Positions 1 to 10,523 of a stretch of DNA of 64,000 nt are shown piece by piece. This DNA comes from an uncultured Celeribacter sp. (lineage in GTDB: Bacteria; Pseudomonadota; Alphaproteobacteria; Rhodobacterales; Rhodobacteraceae): NCBI RefSeq assembly GCF_963676475.1, contig NZ_OY781106.1, positions 1,674,001 through 1,738,000 on the forward strand, read 5' to 3'. A program made the translations under genes and the position numbers. Within the stretch, counting starts at the first letter, position 1. The number at the start of each line of letters is the position of its first letter. The notes below the pieces were generated by a model that worked only from the letters and a program-made list of their open reading frames with translations, was not told where the DNA came from and searched no databases.

Positions 1-1
1 G

Positions 2-94
2 GCGGCCATGAAAACGATGCTCGAACGGGCTTTGGACGCCGAAACTCCCGGCCCGGAAGCCCGCGCTTATCCCATTGTCGAGGTGCTCGAATGA
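2..94 (+). CDS. C-terminal end of an unidentified protein (truncated by window edge)
   Basis: An open frame enters from the left edge and ends at a TGA that overlaps the next gene's start in an ATGA junction, which suggests translational coupling with the tsaC-like gene. About 30 residues are visible, ending in the sequence AYPIVEVLE. This is too short to recognise a family. The overlap and the coding-like composition are the only support, so I make no functional claim. Confidence 0.5.
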   Translation, partial: AAMKTMLERALDAETPGPEARAYPIVEVLE

Positions 95-684
95 CACCCT
101 CCTCCGATCAGACCGCCGAAGTGCTCGGGTCCGGTGGCGTGGTACTTTTGCCCACGGATACCGTGCTTGGCCTCGCCGCCTCGCCCGCACATGCGCAGGC
201 GATTGAGAAGATTTACACACTTAAACAACGTCCCCGCGACAAGAACCTGCCGATCATGGTGGCAGGTGCCGACCAGATCGCAAGCCTTGGCGCGGTGCTC
301 TCTGAGAGCGCTTTGAAACTCCTCGCAAGCGCTTACGTGCCCGGCGCGCTGACGCTGGTTCTGGCGCTCGATCCGCTGCTGGTGCCCGCGTGGCTCATCG
401 GGCGCAGGGAGATCGCAGTGCGTATTCCGAACAATGTTCTATTGCTCGAAGCGCTTGAAAAATCAGGACCTTTGATGGTCACCTCGGCCAACCGCTCCGG
501 CGCCGAGCCGCCCGCGACGACGACGGAGGCCGCAGAGCAATTGTTTGGCACGCCCGATCTTATCGTGCCGGGCAAAGGCGCGGCCCCTGCCCCCTCGACC
601 ATCGTCGATTGTACCCAAGACCCGGTCGTCATTCTGCGTCATGGCGTGGTGTCAGAGGCAGATATTCACGAGGTGCTGGCATGA
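91..684 (+). CDS. tsaC: L-threonylcarbamoyladenylate synthase (Sua5/YciO/YrdC family)
   Basis: This enzyme is predicted to make threonylcarbamoyl-AMP from threonine, bicarbonate and ATP, the first step of t6A modification of ANN-decoding tRNAs in the cytosol. The 197-residue protein shows the YrdC-domain signatures PTDTVLGL (residues 21-28), KQRPRDKNLP (45-54) and TSANRSG (131-137). It lacks the extra C-terminal Sua5 domain, so it is of the short TsaC type. It overlaps the upstream gene by ATGA and the downstream tsaD by ATGA at 681-684. Pairing with tsaD supports a t6A role over the less defined YciO branch. Confidence 0.88.
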   Translation: MTPSSDQTAEVLGSGGVVLLPTDTVLGLAASPAHAQAIEKIYTLKQRPRDKNLPIMVAGADQIASLGAVLSESALKLLASAYVPGALTLVLALDPLLVPAWLIGRREIAVRIPNNVLLLEALEKSGPLMVTSANRSGAEPPATTTEAAEQLFGTPDLIVPGKGAAPAPSTIVDCTQDPVVILRHGVVSEADIHEVLA

Positions 685-1673
685 GCGAATTGATCCTTGG
701 CATCGAGACCTCTTGCGACGACACCTCTATCGCTTTGGTGGACCGCACGGGCCATGTCGCCGCGATCCAGACCGTGTCGCAATTCGAAATTCACGAGGCC
801 TTTGGCGGGGTCTACCCGGAGCTGGCGTCCCGCGCGCATCTTGAAGCCATTCTTCCAACGATTCAATCGGTTATGGACGAGGCTTCGGTCAAACCTCACG
901 ACCTGACCGCCATCGGCGTGACCCGTGGCCCCGGTCTGATCGGCTCGCTTTTGGTCGGGCTGTCGACGGCGGAGGCGCTGTCGATGGGATGGGGTGTGCC
1001 GGCTTACGGTGTGAACCATTTGCGCGGGCATATCCGGTCGGTGGCGCTTGAGAGCGGCAAGACCGAATTTCCCGCCGTAATCATGCTGGTGTCTGGCGGG
1101 CATACGTTGCTTGCCGAGTTGAAAGACGCCTGGTCCTATCGCCTGCTCGGCTCGACACGGGATGACTCTGTGGGCGAAAGCTATGACAAGGTCGCCCGTA
1201 TGCTGAACCTCGGGATGCCTGGCGGTCCGGCGATTGATAAGGCGGCAAAGGCGGGCGCCCCCGTCTTGCGCCTGCCGCGTCCGATGAAGAATGACGCTTA
1301 TGAGTTCTCGTTTTCCGGGCTGAAATCCTCTGTCGCGCGGCATATCGAAAAGCACCCGGAGGTCTCGGCCGAGGATATGTCGGCCTCCTTCGTGGCGGCC
1401 TGCATGGATGTTTTGACGGCCAAGGCGGATCGGGCTTTGGCGGAGTGCAAACCGAAGTCTCTGGTCATTGTCGGGGGTGTCGCCGCATCGCCGCAACTGC
1501 GTGAGGCTATGGGGAATGTGGCCGCGAAACATGGCGTCGAGCTGTGCCTTCCGCCGATGAAATGGGCGACGGACAATGCGGCGATGATCGCCATGGCGAC
1601 ATGGGATTATGTTGAGCGCGGATTGCAGCCGGAATTGATGCCGAAGCCGAACTTGAGTCTGGAAACGCCTTAA
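681..1673 (+). CDS. tsaD: tRNA N6-adenosine threonylcarbamoyltransferase TsaD
   Basis: TsaD transfers the threonylcarbamoyl group from TC-AMP to A37 of tRNA, working with TsaB and TsaE, which are not in this window. The start at 681 is chosen because the protein then opens with MSELILGIETSCDDT, the usual family N-terminus, and overlaps the previous stop as ATGA. A longer upstream in-frame start would add unrelated residues. The metal-binding pair His113/His117 lies in NHLRGH, and VSGGHT at 137-142 is the ASKHA-fold glycine motif. The protein is 330 residues, slightly short for the family but complete. It meets the convergent Anbu gene with a 4-base overlap of stop codons. Confidence 0.96.
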   Translation: MSELILGIETSCDDTSIALVDRTGHVAAIQTVSQFEIHEAFGGVYPELASRAHLEAILPTIQSVMDEASVKPHDLTAIGVTRGPGLIGSLLVGLSTAEALSMGWGVPAYGVNHLRGHIRSVALESGKTEFPAVIMLVSGGHTLLAELKDAWSYRLLGSTRDDSVGESYDKVARMLNLGMPGGPAIDKAAKAGAPVLRLPRPMKNDAYEFSFSGLKSSVARHIEKHPEVSAEDMSASFVAACMDVLTAKADRALAECKPKSLVIVGGVAASPQLREAMGNVAAKHGVELCLPPMKWATDNAAMIAMATWDYVERGLQPELMPKPNLSLETP

Positions 1674-2401
1674 AAACTAAAGCCGGGCAGCCCGTCCAAC
1701 GTCGCCTTCAAAGCCTCACCCCATCCCGTTGAAATCTCATGATAATACGGGTCGTCCGCCGTAATGCGGCGCTGAAAGGCGACCTTGTAGGCATCTTTTT
1801 CGATGACCTGAAGATCGAAGGGCAAGCCCACGGAGAGGTTGGCTTTGACCGTGCTGTCAAAGGAAACGAGCATCAGTTTGACGGCCTCTTCAAAGGACAT
1901 CTGCGGATCGTAAGCCCGCACCAGAATGGGCTTGCCGTATTTGGTCTCGCCGATCTGGAAAAACGGCGTTTCAGCGCCCGCCTCGATGAAATTGCCCTCA
2001 GGATAGATCAGGAACAGACGCGGCGCGGAGCCCTTGATCTGACCGCCCAAAAGCACGGTGGCGTTAAACGCGCTGTCGGCGCGCTGGCCCTCGTCGGCAT
2101 TGTCGGCGATCACATCTTTGAGGGTGCGGGCCACAAGGCGGGCGACCTGAAACATCGACGGCGCGGAGAGGATCGAGGGTTCGCGGTCCTCGGGCGCTTT
2201 GGTGCGCTCATCCAACAGCGACACGAGCGCCTGCGTGGTGGCGAGATTGCCCGCGGTCATGACGGTCAGAATACGCTCGCCGGGGGTCTCCCAGGTGAAC
2301 ATCTTCTTGAACGTCGAGATATTGTCGACACCGGCATTGGTCCTTGTGTCGGACATCATGACGAGGCCCTGATCGAGCATCATCCCCACGCAATAGGTCA
2401 T
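1670..2401 (-). CDS. Anbu-type proteasome-like peptidase (ancestral beta subunit, COG3484)
   Basis: This is a 243-residue Ntn-hydrolase of the bacterial proteasome-homologue family called Anbu. The sequence starts MTYCVGM, which leaves Thr2 as the N-terminal nucleophile after Met removal. SDTRTNAG at 17-24 provides the conserved Asp, and the FKKMFTW segment near 31-37 the conserved Lys of proteasome beta subunits. It is the last gene of a four-gene minus-strand operon with transglutaminase-like, alpha-E and ATP-grasp proteins, the known Anbu neighbourhood. Its substrate is not established for the family. The peptidase assignment follows from fold and active-site residues; activity is inferred. 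Confidence 0.92.
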   Translation of the reverse strand: MTYCVGMMLDQGLVMMSDTRTNAGVDNISTFKKMFTWETPGERILTVMTAGNLATTQALVSLLDERTKAPEDREPSILSAPSMFQVARLVARTLKDVIADNADEGQRADSAFNATVLLGGQIKGSAPRLFLIYPEGNFIEAGAETPFFQIGETKYGKPILVRAYDPQMSFEEAVKLMLVSFDSTVKANLSVGLPFDLQVIEKDAYKVAFQRRITADDPYYHEISTGWGEALKATLDGLPGFSF

Positions 2402-2410
2402 CTGCCGTCC

Positions 2411-3220
2411 TTATTGTTGCTCTTGTTGCTGTATGACTTCGATCTCGACAGAGAGGGATTCGCCCTCGCCGCCGTATCTCGTGCCAGTTACAGGGGCGGC
2501 ATCGCGGTAGTCCAGACCTGTTGCGACACGAACGTAGCGTTGGTCTGGGCAAATCTCGTTTGAGACGTCGAATCCGACCCATCCGAGGCCGCGCACATGG
2601 GCTTCGGCCCAAGCGTGGGTGGCATCTTGTTCGGTGCGGTCGTTCATCATCAGGTAGCCGGAAACATAGCGTGCCGGAAATCCCATCTCGCGGGCGGCGG
2701 AGATGAAAACATGGGCGTGGTCTTGGCAGACGCCTTTGCCCTCACTCAGCGCCTCTTCGGCACTGCCGTCGGCGTGCGAACTGCCGACCTCGTATGTCAC
2801 CGCTTCGCCCACCAATTTGGACAGCGCGTGGAGGCGTTCGAGATCCGTTTCGCCTTCGACCTGCTTGACGAGGGCCCGCACGCCAGCGCCGGGTTTTGTC
2901 AGAGGCGTCACGGTGTCAAAGAGCCACAGTGGCGCGGGCCCGCGATGCATCCCCACAACACCATGATTGTCCGCAATCTCGACCTCGCCCTCGCAGGAGA
3001 TCACCAACTCCTGCGCGTCTTTCTCAAAGGAAATCAGCTCAACCAGATTGTTCATGTGGTCGTGATAGGACAGCTCCTTTTGTCCCCCGCTCACCGTCGT
3101 CGACCAGGTGAGCACCTCTTGGCCATGGCCGGTTTTCGGCGTCTTGCGCAGCTGCTGAAGCCCGTAGGTGACGGGACTCTCAAACGAATAGCGGGTCGTG
3201 TGGCGAATGGTCAGGCGCAT
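2411..3220 (-). CDS. Transglutaminase-like cysteine peptidase domain protein (Anbu operon)
   Basis: The 269-residue protein has an N-terminal beta-rich segment (about 1-100) typical of bacterial transglutaminase-like proteins, then the catalytic core. Cys165 in GKGVCQDHAH, His202 in ATHAWAEAHV and Asp218 in GWVGFDVSN form the expected Cys-His-Asp triad. No signal peptide is visible, so it is probably cytosolic. It ends 9 bases before the Anbu start and begins 6 bases after the alpha-E stop, indicating one transcript. The C-terminus is unusual in ending with a Gln/Glu-rich tail (QQQEQQ). Family members act as amidases or peptidases, but the true reaction here is unknown. Confidence 0.9.
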   Translation of the reverse strand: MRLTIRHTTRYSFESPVTYGLQQLRKTPKTGHGQEVLTWSTTVSGGQKELSYHDHMNNLVELISFEKDAQELVISCEGEVEIADNHGVVGMHRGPAPLWLFDTVTPLTKPGAGVRALVKQVEGETDLERLHALSKLVGEAVTYEVGSSHADGSAEEALSEGKGVCQDHAHVFISAAREMGFPARYVSGYLMMNDRTEQDATHAWAEAHVRGLGWVGFDVSNEICPDQRYVRVATGLDYRDAAPVTGTRYGGEGESLSVEIEVIQQQEQQ

Positions 3221-3226
3221 CTGGAT

Positions 3227-4168
3227 TTACTCATAGAACCGATAATCTTTCTCGATCTGCTGGCCGAGCTTACTCAGCATGCTCAGGACCGTCTGGATAT
3301 ATTCATGAAGACCATAGTCGAAAACCGCCTCGATGTCGTGGTTCATGAACCGATCCACCAGTGCTTTGGACATCAGAGAGGATTGCGGCGGGCTATCGTA
3401 GTCAGCGCCGAGATAACTCAGGTTGTTGTTGATTTTCATCGCACAGAAGTTGAGCGACCGCGGCATGCGTTTGTCGAGGATCAGGAATTGCGCGATGTCA
3501 CGGGCGTTGACCTGAGAGCCATAAGCCATGCGAAATCCGCCCCGCGCAGAGACCGAGCGAAGGATGGTTTCCCAATGCACATTGTCGATCGACGACCCCA
3601 CCGAAAAAGCCGAGGGCAATAGCACGTAGTATTTCACATCCAATATCCGCGCGGTCGCATCGGCGCGTTCGAGGAAGGTGCCCAAACGGGTGAAATCGTA
3701 GATGTCATTTCTGAGCATCGTCCCGTGGGTGGCACCGCGCACCAAGGCGGTGCGTTGCCGGATCAGCCCCAGAACGGCCGGAAGATCGCGTTCCGACACC
3801 TTGCGTGCCAGAGCGTCCTTCACCGCCATGTAACAGCCGTTGATCGCCTCCCAAACCTCATGGGTCAGCGCCGTGCGCACCATCCGGGCGTTTTGCCGCG
3901 CTTCCGAAATGGTCGAAAGCACCGAGGCCGGGTTGGCCTTTTCCCGCAGCATCCAGTTGATCGCCGCGTCTTTCGTCACCTCGTCGTGGTGCTCTTCATA
4001 GCCCGCCAGAACCGATGCCGATTGCATCACAGAGGCCCATTCGTCATCGTCGTGGCCCAATCGCGTCAGACCGATCCGCTGGCCGGTTTCCACAAGCCGC
4101 GAGGTGTTCTCCGCGCGCTCCAGATAGCGTGACATCCAGTAGAGGCCATTTGCCGTTTTCCCAAGCAT
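3227..4168 (-). CDS. Alpha-E domain protein (DUF403)
   Basis: This helical 313-residue protein belongs to the alpha-E family, which has no established biochemical activity. It regularly neighbours circularly permuted ATP-grasp and transglutaminase genes. The N-terminus MLGKTANGLYWMSRYLERAE is characteristic. I place the start at 4168 because a purine-rich Shine-Dalgarno (GGGGAGGACAGAG) lies just upstream and the family motif begins immediately. A longer frame to 4219 would run back over the end of the ATP-grasp gene. The stop is 6 bases from the transglutaminase gene. A supporting role in making or binding the ATP-grasp product is inference from gene context only. Confidence 0.88.
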   Translation of the reverse strand: MLGKTANGLYWMSRYLERAENTSRLVETGQRIGLTRLGHDDDEWASVMQSASVLAGYEEHHDEVTKDAAINWMLREKANPASVLSTISEARQNARMVRTALTHEVWEAINGCYMAVKDALARKVSERDLPAVLGLIRQRTALVRGATHGTMLRNDIYDFTRLGTFLERADATARILDVKYYVLLPSAFSVGSSIDNVHWETILRSVSARGGFRMAYGSQVNARDIAQFLILDKRMPRSLNFCAMKINNNLSYLGADYDSPPQSSLMSKALVDRFMNHDIEAVFDYGLHEYIQTVLSMLSKLGQQIEKDYRFYE

Positions 4169-4181
4169 CTCTGTCCTCCCC

Positions 4182-5606
4182 TCAGTCTTCCAGAACCCAA
4201 GTGTCCTTGGTCCCGCCACCCTGTGACGAGTTCACCACGAGCGAGCCTTTTTCCAAGGCGACACGGGTCAGGCCACCGGGCGTGATGTCGATCCCCTCGG
4301 GCGAACAAAGCACAAAGGGCCGCAGGTCCACATGGCGCGGCGCCAGCCCGGACTTGGTAAAGATCGGCACGGTGGAAAGCGCCAGTGTCGGCTGGGCGAT
4401 GTAATTGCCGGGCCGCGCGGTGAGTTTCTTGCGGAACTCCTCGATCTCTTTCTTGGACGAGGTCGGCCCGATCAACATGCCGTAGCCGCCCGAGCCATGC
4501 ACCTCTTTGACCACCAGTTCGGAGAGGTTGTCGAGCACATAGGCAAGGCTGTCGGGTTCCGAACAGCGCCAGGTCGGCACGTTCTCAAGGATCGCCTTTT
4601 CGCCGGTATAGAACTCAACGATGTCAGGCATATAGCTATAGATCGCCTTATCGTCCGCGATCCCGGTGCCGGGGGCGTTGGCGATGGTGATCCCACCGGC
4701 GCGGTAGACATCCATGATACCCGGCACGCCCAAGGCACTTTCCGGGTTGAAGTTCAGAGGATCGAGGAAGTCATCGTCGATGCGGCGGTAAAGCACGTCG
4801 ATCGGCTTATAGCCATGCGTGGTGCGCATCGCGACGCGGCCGTTGACCACGCGAAGGTCATGGCCTTCGACCAGCTCCACACCCATCTGATCGGCGAGGA
4901 AGGCGTGTTCGTAATAGGCGGAGTTGTAAATCCCCGGCGTCAGCACGGCGACCGTCGGCGGCCCGTCACAGGCAGGCGGCGCGCAGGCGGCGAGAGAGCG
5001 GCGCAAATTCACAGGGTAATTCTGCACGGGCTGCACCCGGTTGCGCGAAAACAGCTCCGGGAACATCTGGAGCATCGTCTCGCGGTTCTCCAGCATATAG
5101 GAGACGCCCGACGGCGTGCGCGCGTTGTCTTCGAGCACGTAAAACTGATCCGGCCCGGTGCGGACAAGGTCGATACCTACGATATGGGTGTAAACCCCGC
5201 CCGGCGGCGTCATGCCGATCATCTGCGGCAGGAAGGCCTCGTTCTTGGCGATCATCTCCTGCGGCACACGGCCCGCCTTGATGATTTCCTGACGGTTGTA
5301 GATGTCATGCAGGAAGGCATTGATCGCCCGGACGCGTTGCTCGATGCCCTTGCAGAGCCTCTGCCATTCGCGCCCCGCGATGATGCGCGGGATGATGTCA
5401 AAGGGGATCAGCCGCTCTTCGGCCTCGGCGCGACCGTAGACGTTGAAGGTGATGCCCGCCAGGCGAAACACCTCTTCCGCCTCGCGTTGTTTTGCACGCA
5501 GCCGCTTCAGGTCTTCGTCCTGAAACCAGCTCTGAAATTCGCTGTAAGGGCCACGCAGAACCTCGTCGGTCCCCCACATTTCATCAAAGATGTTTTTCTC
5601 GCTCAT
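4182..5606 (-). CDS. Circularly permuted ATP-grasp protein (DUF404/DUF407 type)
   Basis: This 474-residue protein is the first gene of the Anbu operon. It contains the permuted ATP-grasp core, including the nucleotide-binding stretch VVKEVHGSGGYGMLIGP and upstream acidic/basic residues such as VLEDNARTPSGVSYMLENRE that are highly conserved in this family. ATP-grasp enzymes join a carboxylate to an amine through an acyl-phosphate, so a peptide- or amide-forming ligase is plausible. The substrate is unknown. The start at 5606 lies at the edge of a 315-base divergent intergenic region shared with icd. The gene is separated from alpha-E by 13 bases. Confidence 0.9.
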   Translation of the reverse strand: MSEKNIFDEMWGTDEVLRGPYSEFQSWFQDEDLKRLRAKQREAEEVFRLAGITFNVYGRAEAEERLIPFDIIPRIIAGREWQRLCKGIEQRVRAINAFLHDIYNRQEIIKAGRVPQEMIAKNEAFLPQMIGMTPPGGVYTHIVGIDLVRTGPDQFYVLEDNARTPSGVSYMLENRETMLQMFPELFSRNRVQPVQNYPVNLRRSLAACAPPACDGPPTVAVLTPGIYNSAYYEHAFLADQMGVELVEGHDLRVVNGRVAMRTTHGYKPIDVLYRRIDDDFLDPLNFNPESALGVPGIMDVYRAGGITIANAPGTGIADDKAIYSYMPDIVEFYTGEKAILENVPTWRCSEPDSLAYVLDNLSELVVKEVHGSGGYGMLIGPTSSKKEIEEFRKKLTARPGNYIAQPTLALSTVPIFTKSGLAPRHVDLRPFVLCSPEGIDITPGGLTRVALEKGSLVVNSSQGGGTKDTWVLED

Positions 5607-5921
5607 GGGATGAATTTAGAGCGCGGCGAATTCGCTTCACAATCGGATTCGCAAGTCTCCCCCACGGCAAGCGGTGAATTGCTGCGCAATCGCACATTAT
5701 TTAAGCAGCTAAGCTCAACACCCTCTCATTTGCTCTCATCTCTGTCTCGGGGTCTCTGCAAAACCTCGCACAGCGTGGCACCTGATCGGCGCAAACATCG
5801 CCCCGGACGGTCGCAGTATACAGTTGCACACATTGACTTGCGCCCCCTACTCCGCTACCCGCTTTGGCAAGCCTAAAACAGGGGAAATCCCCTGTCGCAG
5901 AATCGTAAAGAGGAGGACCTC
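5607..5921. promoter_or_regulatory. Divergent intergenic region between the Anbu operon and icd
   Basis: These 315 bases separate two divergently transcribed units and must hold both promoters. I see no convincing ORF, RNA gene or strong palindrome. A possible -35 element TTGACT occurs near 5834 on the icd side, but no good -10 follows at standard spacing. A ribosome-binding AGAGGAGG sequence sits immediately before the icd ATG. Confidence 0.5.
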
Positions 5922-8111
<2,190 letters not shown>

Positions 8112-8136
8112 ATAAACACTGTAAAAGCAAATCCAT

Positions 8137-8165
8137 AAGGGCGTCTTCGGGCGCCCTTATTTTTT
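8137..8165 (+). terminator. Rho-independent terminator after icd
   Basis: A 9-bp stem (AAGGGCGTC paired with GGCGCCCTT, one G-T pair) closes a TTCG tetraloop at 8146-8149 and is followed by a T-rich run at 8159-8165. It lies 26 bases after the icd stop. Confidence 0.92.
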
Positions 8166-8265
8166 GGGATTTTCTTAAACCAATCGGTAAGAAGCGCCGC
8201 GTAAGATGACCACAAGTTGCCCGCATATCGGGCGCACCAGATTCATTAGACGAGGTCACAGCCGG

Positions 8266-10341
8266 ATGTTCTTTAAATCGAAAGCCAAACGCGGCGCGGA
8301 GCTTTACAGCATTCCCACGACCGCTCTGGAACATGTCCTCGACGACACGCATGTCATCGTCTCCTGTGATCCGGATGGCATCATTCGCCATGTGAATGAC
8401 ATCTTTCTTGAAACGACCGGTTTCACCCGCGAAGAGGCGATTGGCAAGGATTACACCTTCTTTGTCCGCTCCAAGGACAAGGTTGAGGCGAAGGCCCTCT
8501 GGGACCGTATTCGCGCCGGCGAAACCCAAAAGGTCATCGTACCCCGTCTGAACAAAGCAGGCGAAGAGATCTGGTTCAGCGCCACCTACAGCGCACATAA
8601 GAACCACGAGGGCAAAATCGACTCGATCTATATCATTGGGCGCGAAATTTCGACGATGCATCTGAAGCGGCGCGACAACCGCTCGAAAGAGGATGCCATC
8701 CGCCGCTCCATGGCCTTCATCGAATTCGACCTGAAGGGCAATATCCTGCATGCCAACGATCTGTTCCTCCAGACGACGGGCTATACGCTCGATGAGATCA
8801 AGGGCAGCCATCACCGTATCTTCATGCCCGATGGCGAAGCGGACACGCAGACGTATCGCGACCTCTGGGACCGCTTGGGCAAAGGATCGTCTGAAAAAGG
8901 TCAGGTCAAACGTCGCGCGAAGAATGGGGATCTGATTTGGCTCGAAGCCACCTATGAAACCCTGATCGATCCTGAGGGGCGGCCTTTCAAAGTGGTCAAA
9001 TATGCCTTCGACATCACCAAGGCGAAAAACATGGAGGCCGACGCCTGCGGACAGATCGACGCCATTCAAAAGGTTCAGGCGGTCATCGAATTCAAACCGG
9101 ATGGCACGATCCTGCGCGCCAATCAGAATTTTTGCGATGCCCTCGGCTATACGGAGGAGGAAATCGTCGGCAAGCACCACAGCATGTTCGTCGATCCGAA
9201 AATCGTTCAAAGCCAAAGCTACACGGAGTTCTGGACAGACCTGCGCTCCGGCAAAGCGCTCAGCGATGAGTACGAGCGCATCGGCAAAGGTGGCAAGCGA
9301 ATCTCCATTCGCGCCAGCTACAATCCGATCCGCGACGCCGCCGGTCAGGTGACCAAAATCGTCAAATTCGCCGTCGACACAACGGTTTACCGCGTCACCG
9401 TCGACACGTTGATGGAGGGGCTGGATCGTCTGGCCAAAGGCGATCTCTCCGTGCATCTCGACACGAACCTGGGCGAATTCGATAGCCTGCGTCAGAATTT
9501 CAACCAAACCGCCTCGCAACTGCAAGAGATCGTCGGCGGCATCACCGATGGCGCACAAATCCTCAAATCCGAATCCGATTCCATCGGTCAGGCCACAGAT
9601 GATCTGGCCCGCCGCACCGAACATCAGGCCGCGACACTGGAAGAAAGTGCCGCCGCACTGGACGAACTCGTCGCCTCCGTGAAGGGCGTCGCCGAGACGG
9701 CCAACACAGTTCAATCGCGTTCGGGAGAGGCCAGAAACCACACTGTCCAAGCCGAAGAAGTCGTTGATCGTGCGATTTCAGCGATGGACGAGATCGAGAA
9801 CTCGTCCAAACAGGTGGCGTCGATCACCTCCGTCATCGACGACATCGCGTTCCAGACCAACCTTTTGGCCTTGAATGCGGGCGTCGAGGCCGCACGCGCG
9901 GGCGAAGCCGGTCGCGGGTTTGCCGTTGTGGCCTCTGAAGTGCGTGCGCTGGCGCAGCGCTCCTCGGAAGCCGCCCGCGAAATCGCCACCCTCATCTCCA
10001 CCTCGAACCAACAGGTTTCCGGCGGCGTTGAACTGGTGCGCGAAGCCGGCCTGGCGCTGTCCCGCATCCGCGAAGTGGCCGAGAAAATCCATGCCGGCAT
10101 CGAGCATGTCGCCACGTCGACCACGGAACAAGCCACAGGTCTCGGGGAATTGAGTTCAGCCATCAACCAGCTGGATCAAACCACCCAGCAAAACGCGGCG
10201 ATGTCCGAAGAAACCAATGCGGCGACGATGAGCCTGCGCAACAACATTGATACAATGGAACGCGACCTGTCGTTCTTCTCCGTGTCAACGGCAGACAGTG
10301 CGCCACGCACGGGCACGCCCCCACTCGCCAAATCCGCATGA
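8266..10341 (+). CDS. Soluble methyl-accepting chemotaxis protein with three PAS domains
   Basis: This is a cytoplasmic chemoreceptor that likely senses a redox state or small ligand and signals through CheA/CheW, neither of which is in this window. Three PAS domains occupy roughly residues 22-130, 145-255 and 262-375, each with the FLETTGF/FLQTTGY/FCDALGY-like core. A HAMP-like linker (about 380-430) leads to the signalling domain with the conserved hairpin AFQTNLLALNAGVEAARAGE near residue 528. No transmembrane helix or signal peptide is seen. I start at 8266 (MFFKSK) rather than 8206 because the extra residues look non-coding and GAGG precedes 8266. No C-terminal CheR/CheB-tethering pentapeptide is evident. 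Confidence 0.92.
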   Translation: MFFKSKAKRGAELYSIPTTALEHVLDDTHVIVSCDPDGIIRHVNDIFLETTGFTREEAIGKDYTFFVRSKDKVEAKALWDRIRAGETQKVIVPRLNKAGEEIWFSATYSAHKNHEGKIDSIYIIGREISTMHLKRRDNRSKEDAIRRSMAFIEFDLKGNILHANDLFLQTTGYTLDEIKGSHHRIFMPDGEADTQTYRDLWDRLGKGSSEKGQVKRRAKNGDLIWLEATYETLIDPEGRPFKVVKYAFDITKAKNMEADACGQIDAIQKVQAVIEFKPDGTILRANQNFCDALGYTEEEIVGKHHSMFVDPKIVQSQSYTEFWTDLRSGKALSDEYERIGKGGKRISIRASYNPIRDAAGQVTKIVKFAVDTTVYRVTVDTLMEGLDRLAKGDLSVHLDTNLGEFDSLRQNFNQTASQLQEIVGGITDGAQILKSESDSIGQATDDLARRTEHQAATLEESAAALDELVASVKGVAETANTVQSRSGEARNHTVQAEEVVDRAISAMDEIENSSKQVASITSVIDDIAFQTNLLALNAGVEAARAGEAGRGFAVVASEVRALAQRSSEAAREIATLISTSNQQVSGGVELVREAGLALSRIREVAEKIHAGIEHVATSTTEQATGLGELSSAINQLDQTTQQNAAMSEETNAATMSLRNNIDTMERDLSFFSVSTADSAPRTGTPPLAKSA

Positions 10342-10356
10342 TATCGAAGTTTAAAG

Positions 10357-10395
10357 CGTTTTTCGTTTAATCTGAATCAGATTGAGCGAAAAACG
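10357..10395. repeat. Imperfect palindrome, copy 1 (CGTTTTTCG arms)
   Basis: Two 19-base arms (10357-10375 and 10377-10395) pair around base 10376 with 17 of 19 matches; both mismatches would be G-T pairs in RNA. The outer arm sequence CGTTTTTC recurs in the next palindrome. This looks like a small intergenic palindromic repeat unit, not a standard terminator. Confidence 0.7.
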
Positions 10396-10419
10396 TTGCG
10401 ACACTGAATTGATCTTGCT

Positions 10420-10462
10420 GCGTTTTTCAAAAATTGAGTGCCTCAAGTTTTTTGAAAAACGC
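10420..10462. repeat. Imperfect palindrome, copy 2 (GCGTTTTTCAAAAA arms)
   Basis: A left arm at 10420-10438 pairs with a right arm at 10442-10462 around a 3-base centre, with a two-base A/T length difference. It shares the GCGTTTTTC outer arm with the palindrome 25 bases upstream, so the two are probably related copies. Confidence 0.68.
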
Positions 10463-10471
10463 TTTAATTCA

Positions 10472-10502
10472 GAAAAGGGGCGTGTTTTTCACGCCCCTTT
10501 TC
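10472..10502. terminator. Bidirectional terminator between the chemoreceptor and RND pump genes
   Basis: A perfect 13-bp stem (GAAAAGGGGCGTG with its complement) closes a TTTTT loop. The A/T-rich stem ends provide U-runs in either direction. It lies between two converging genes, so it can serve both. Confidence 0.92.
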
Positions 10503-10523
10503 TCATGTTTTGTCGCAGGCATT

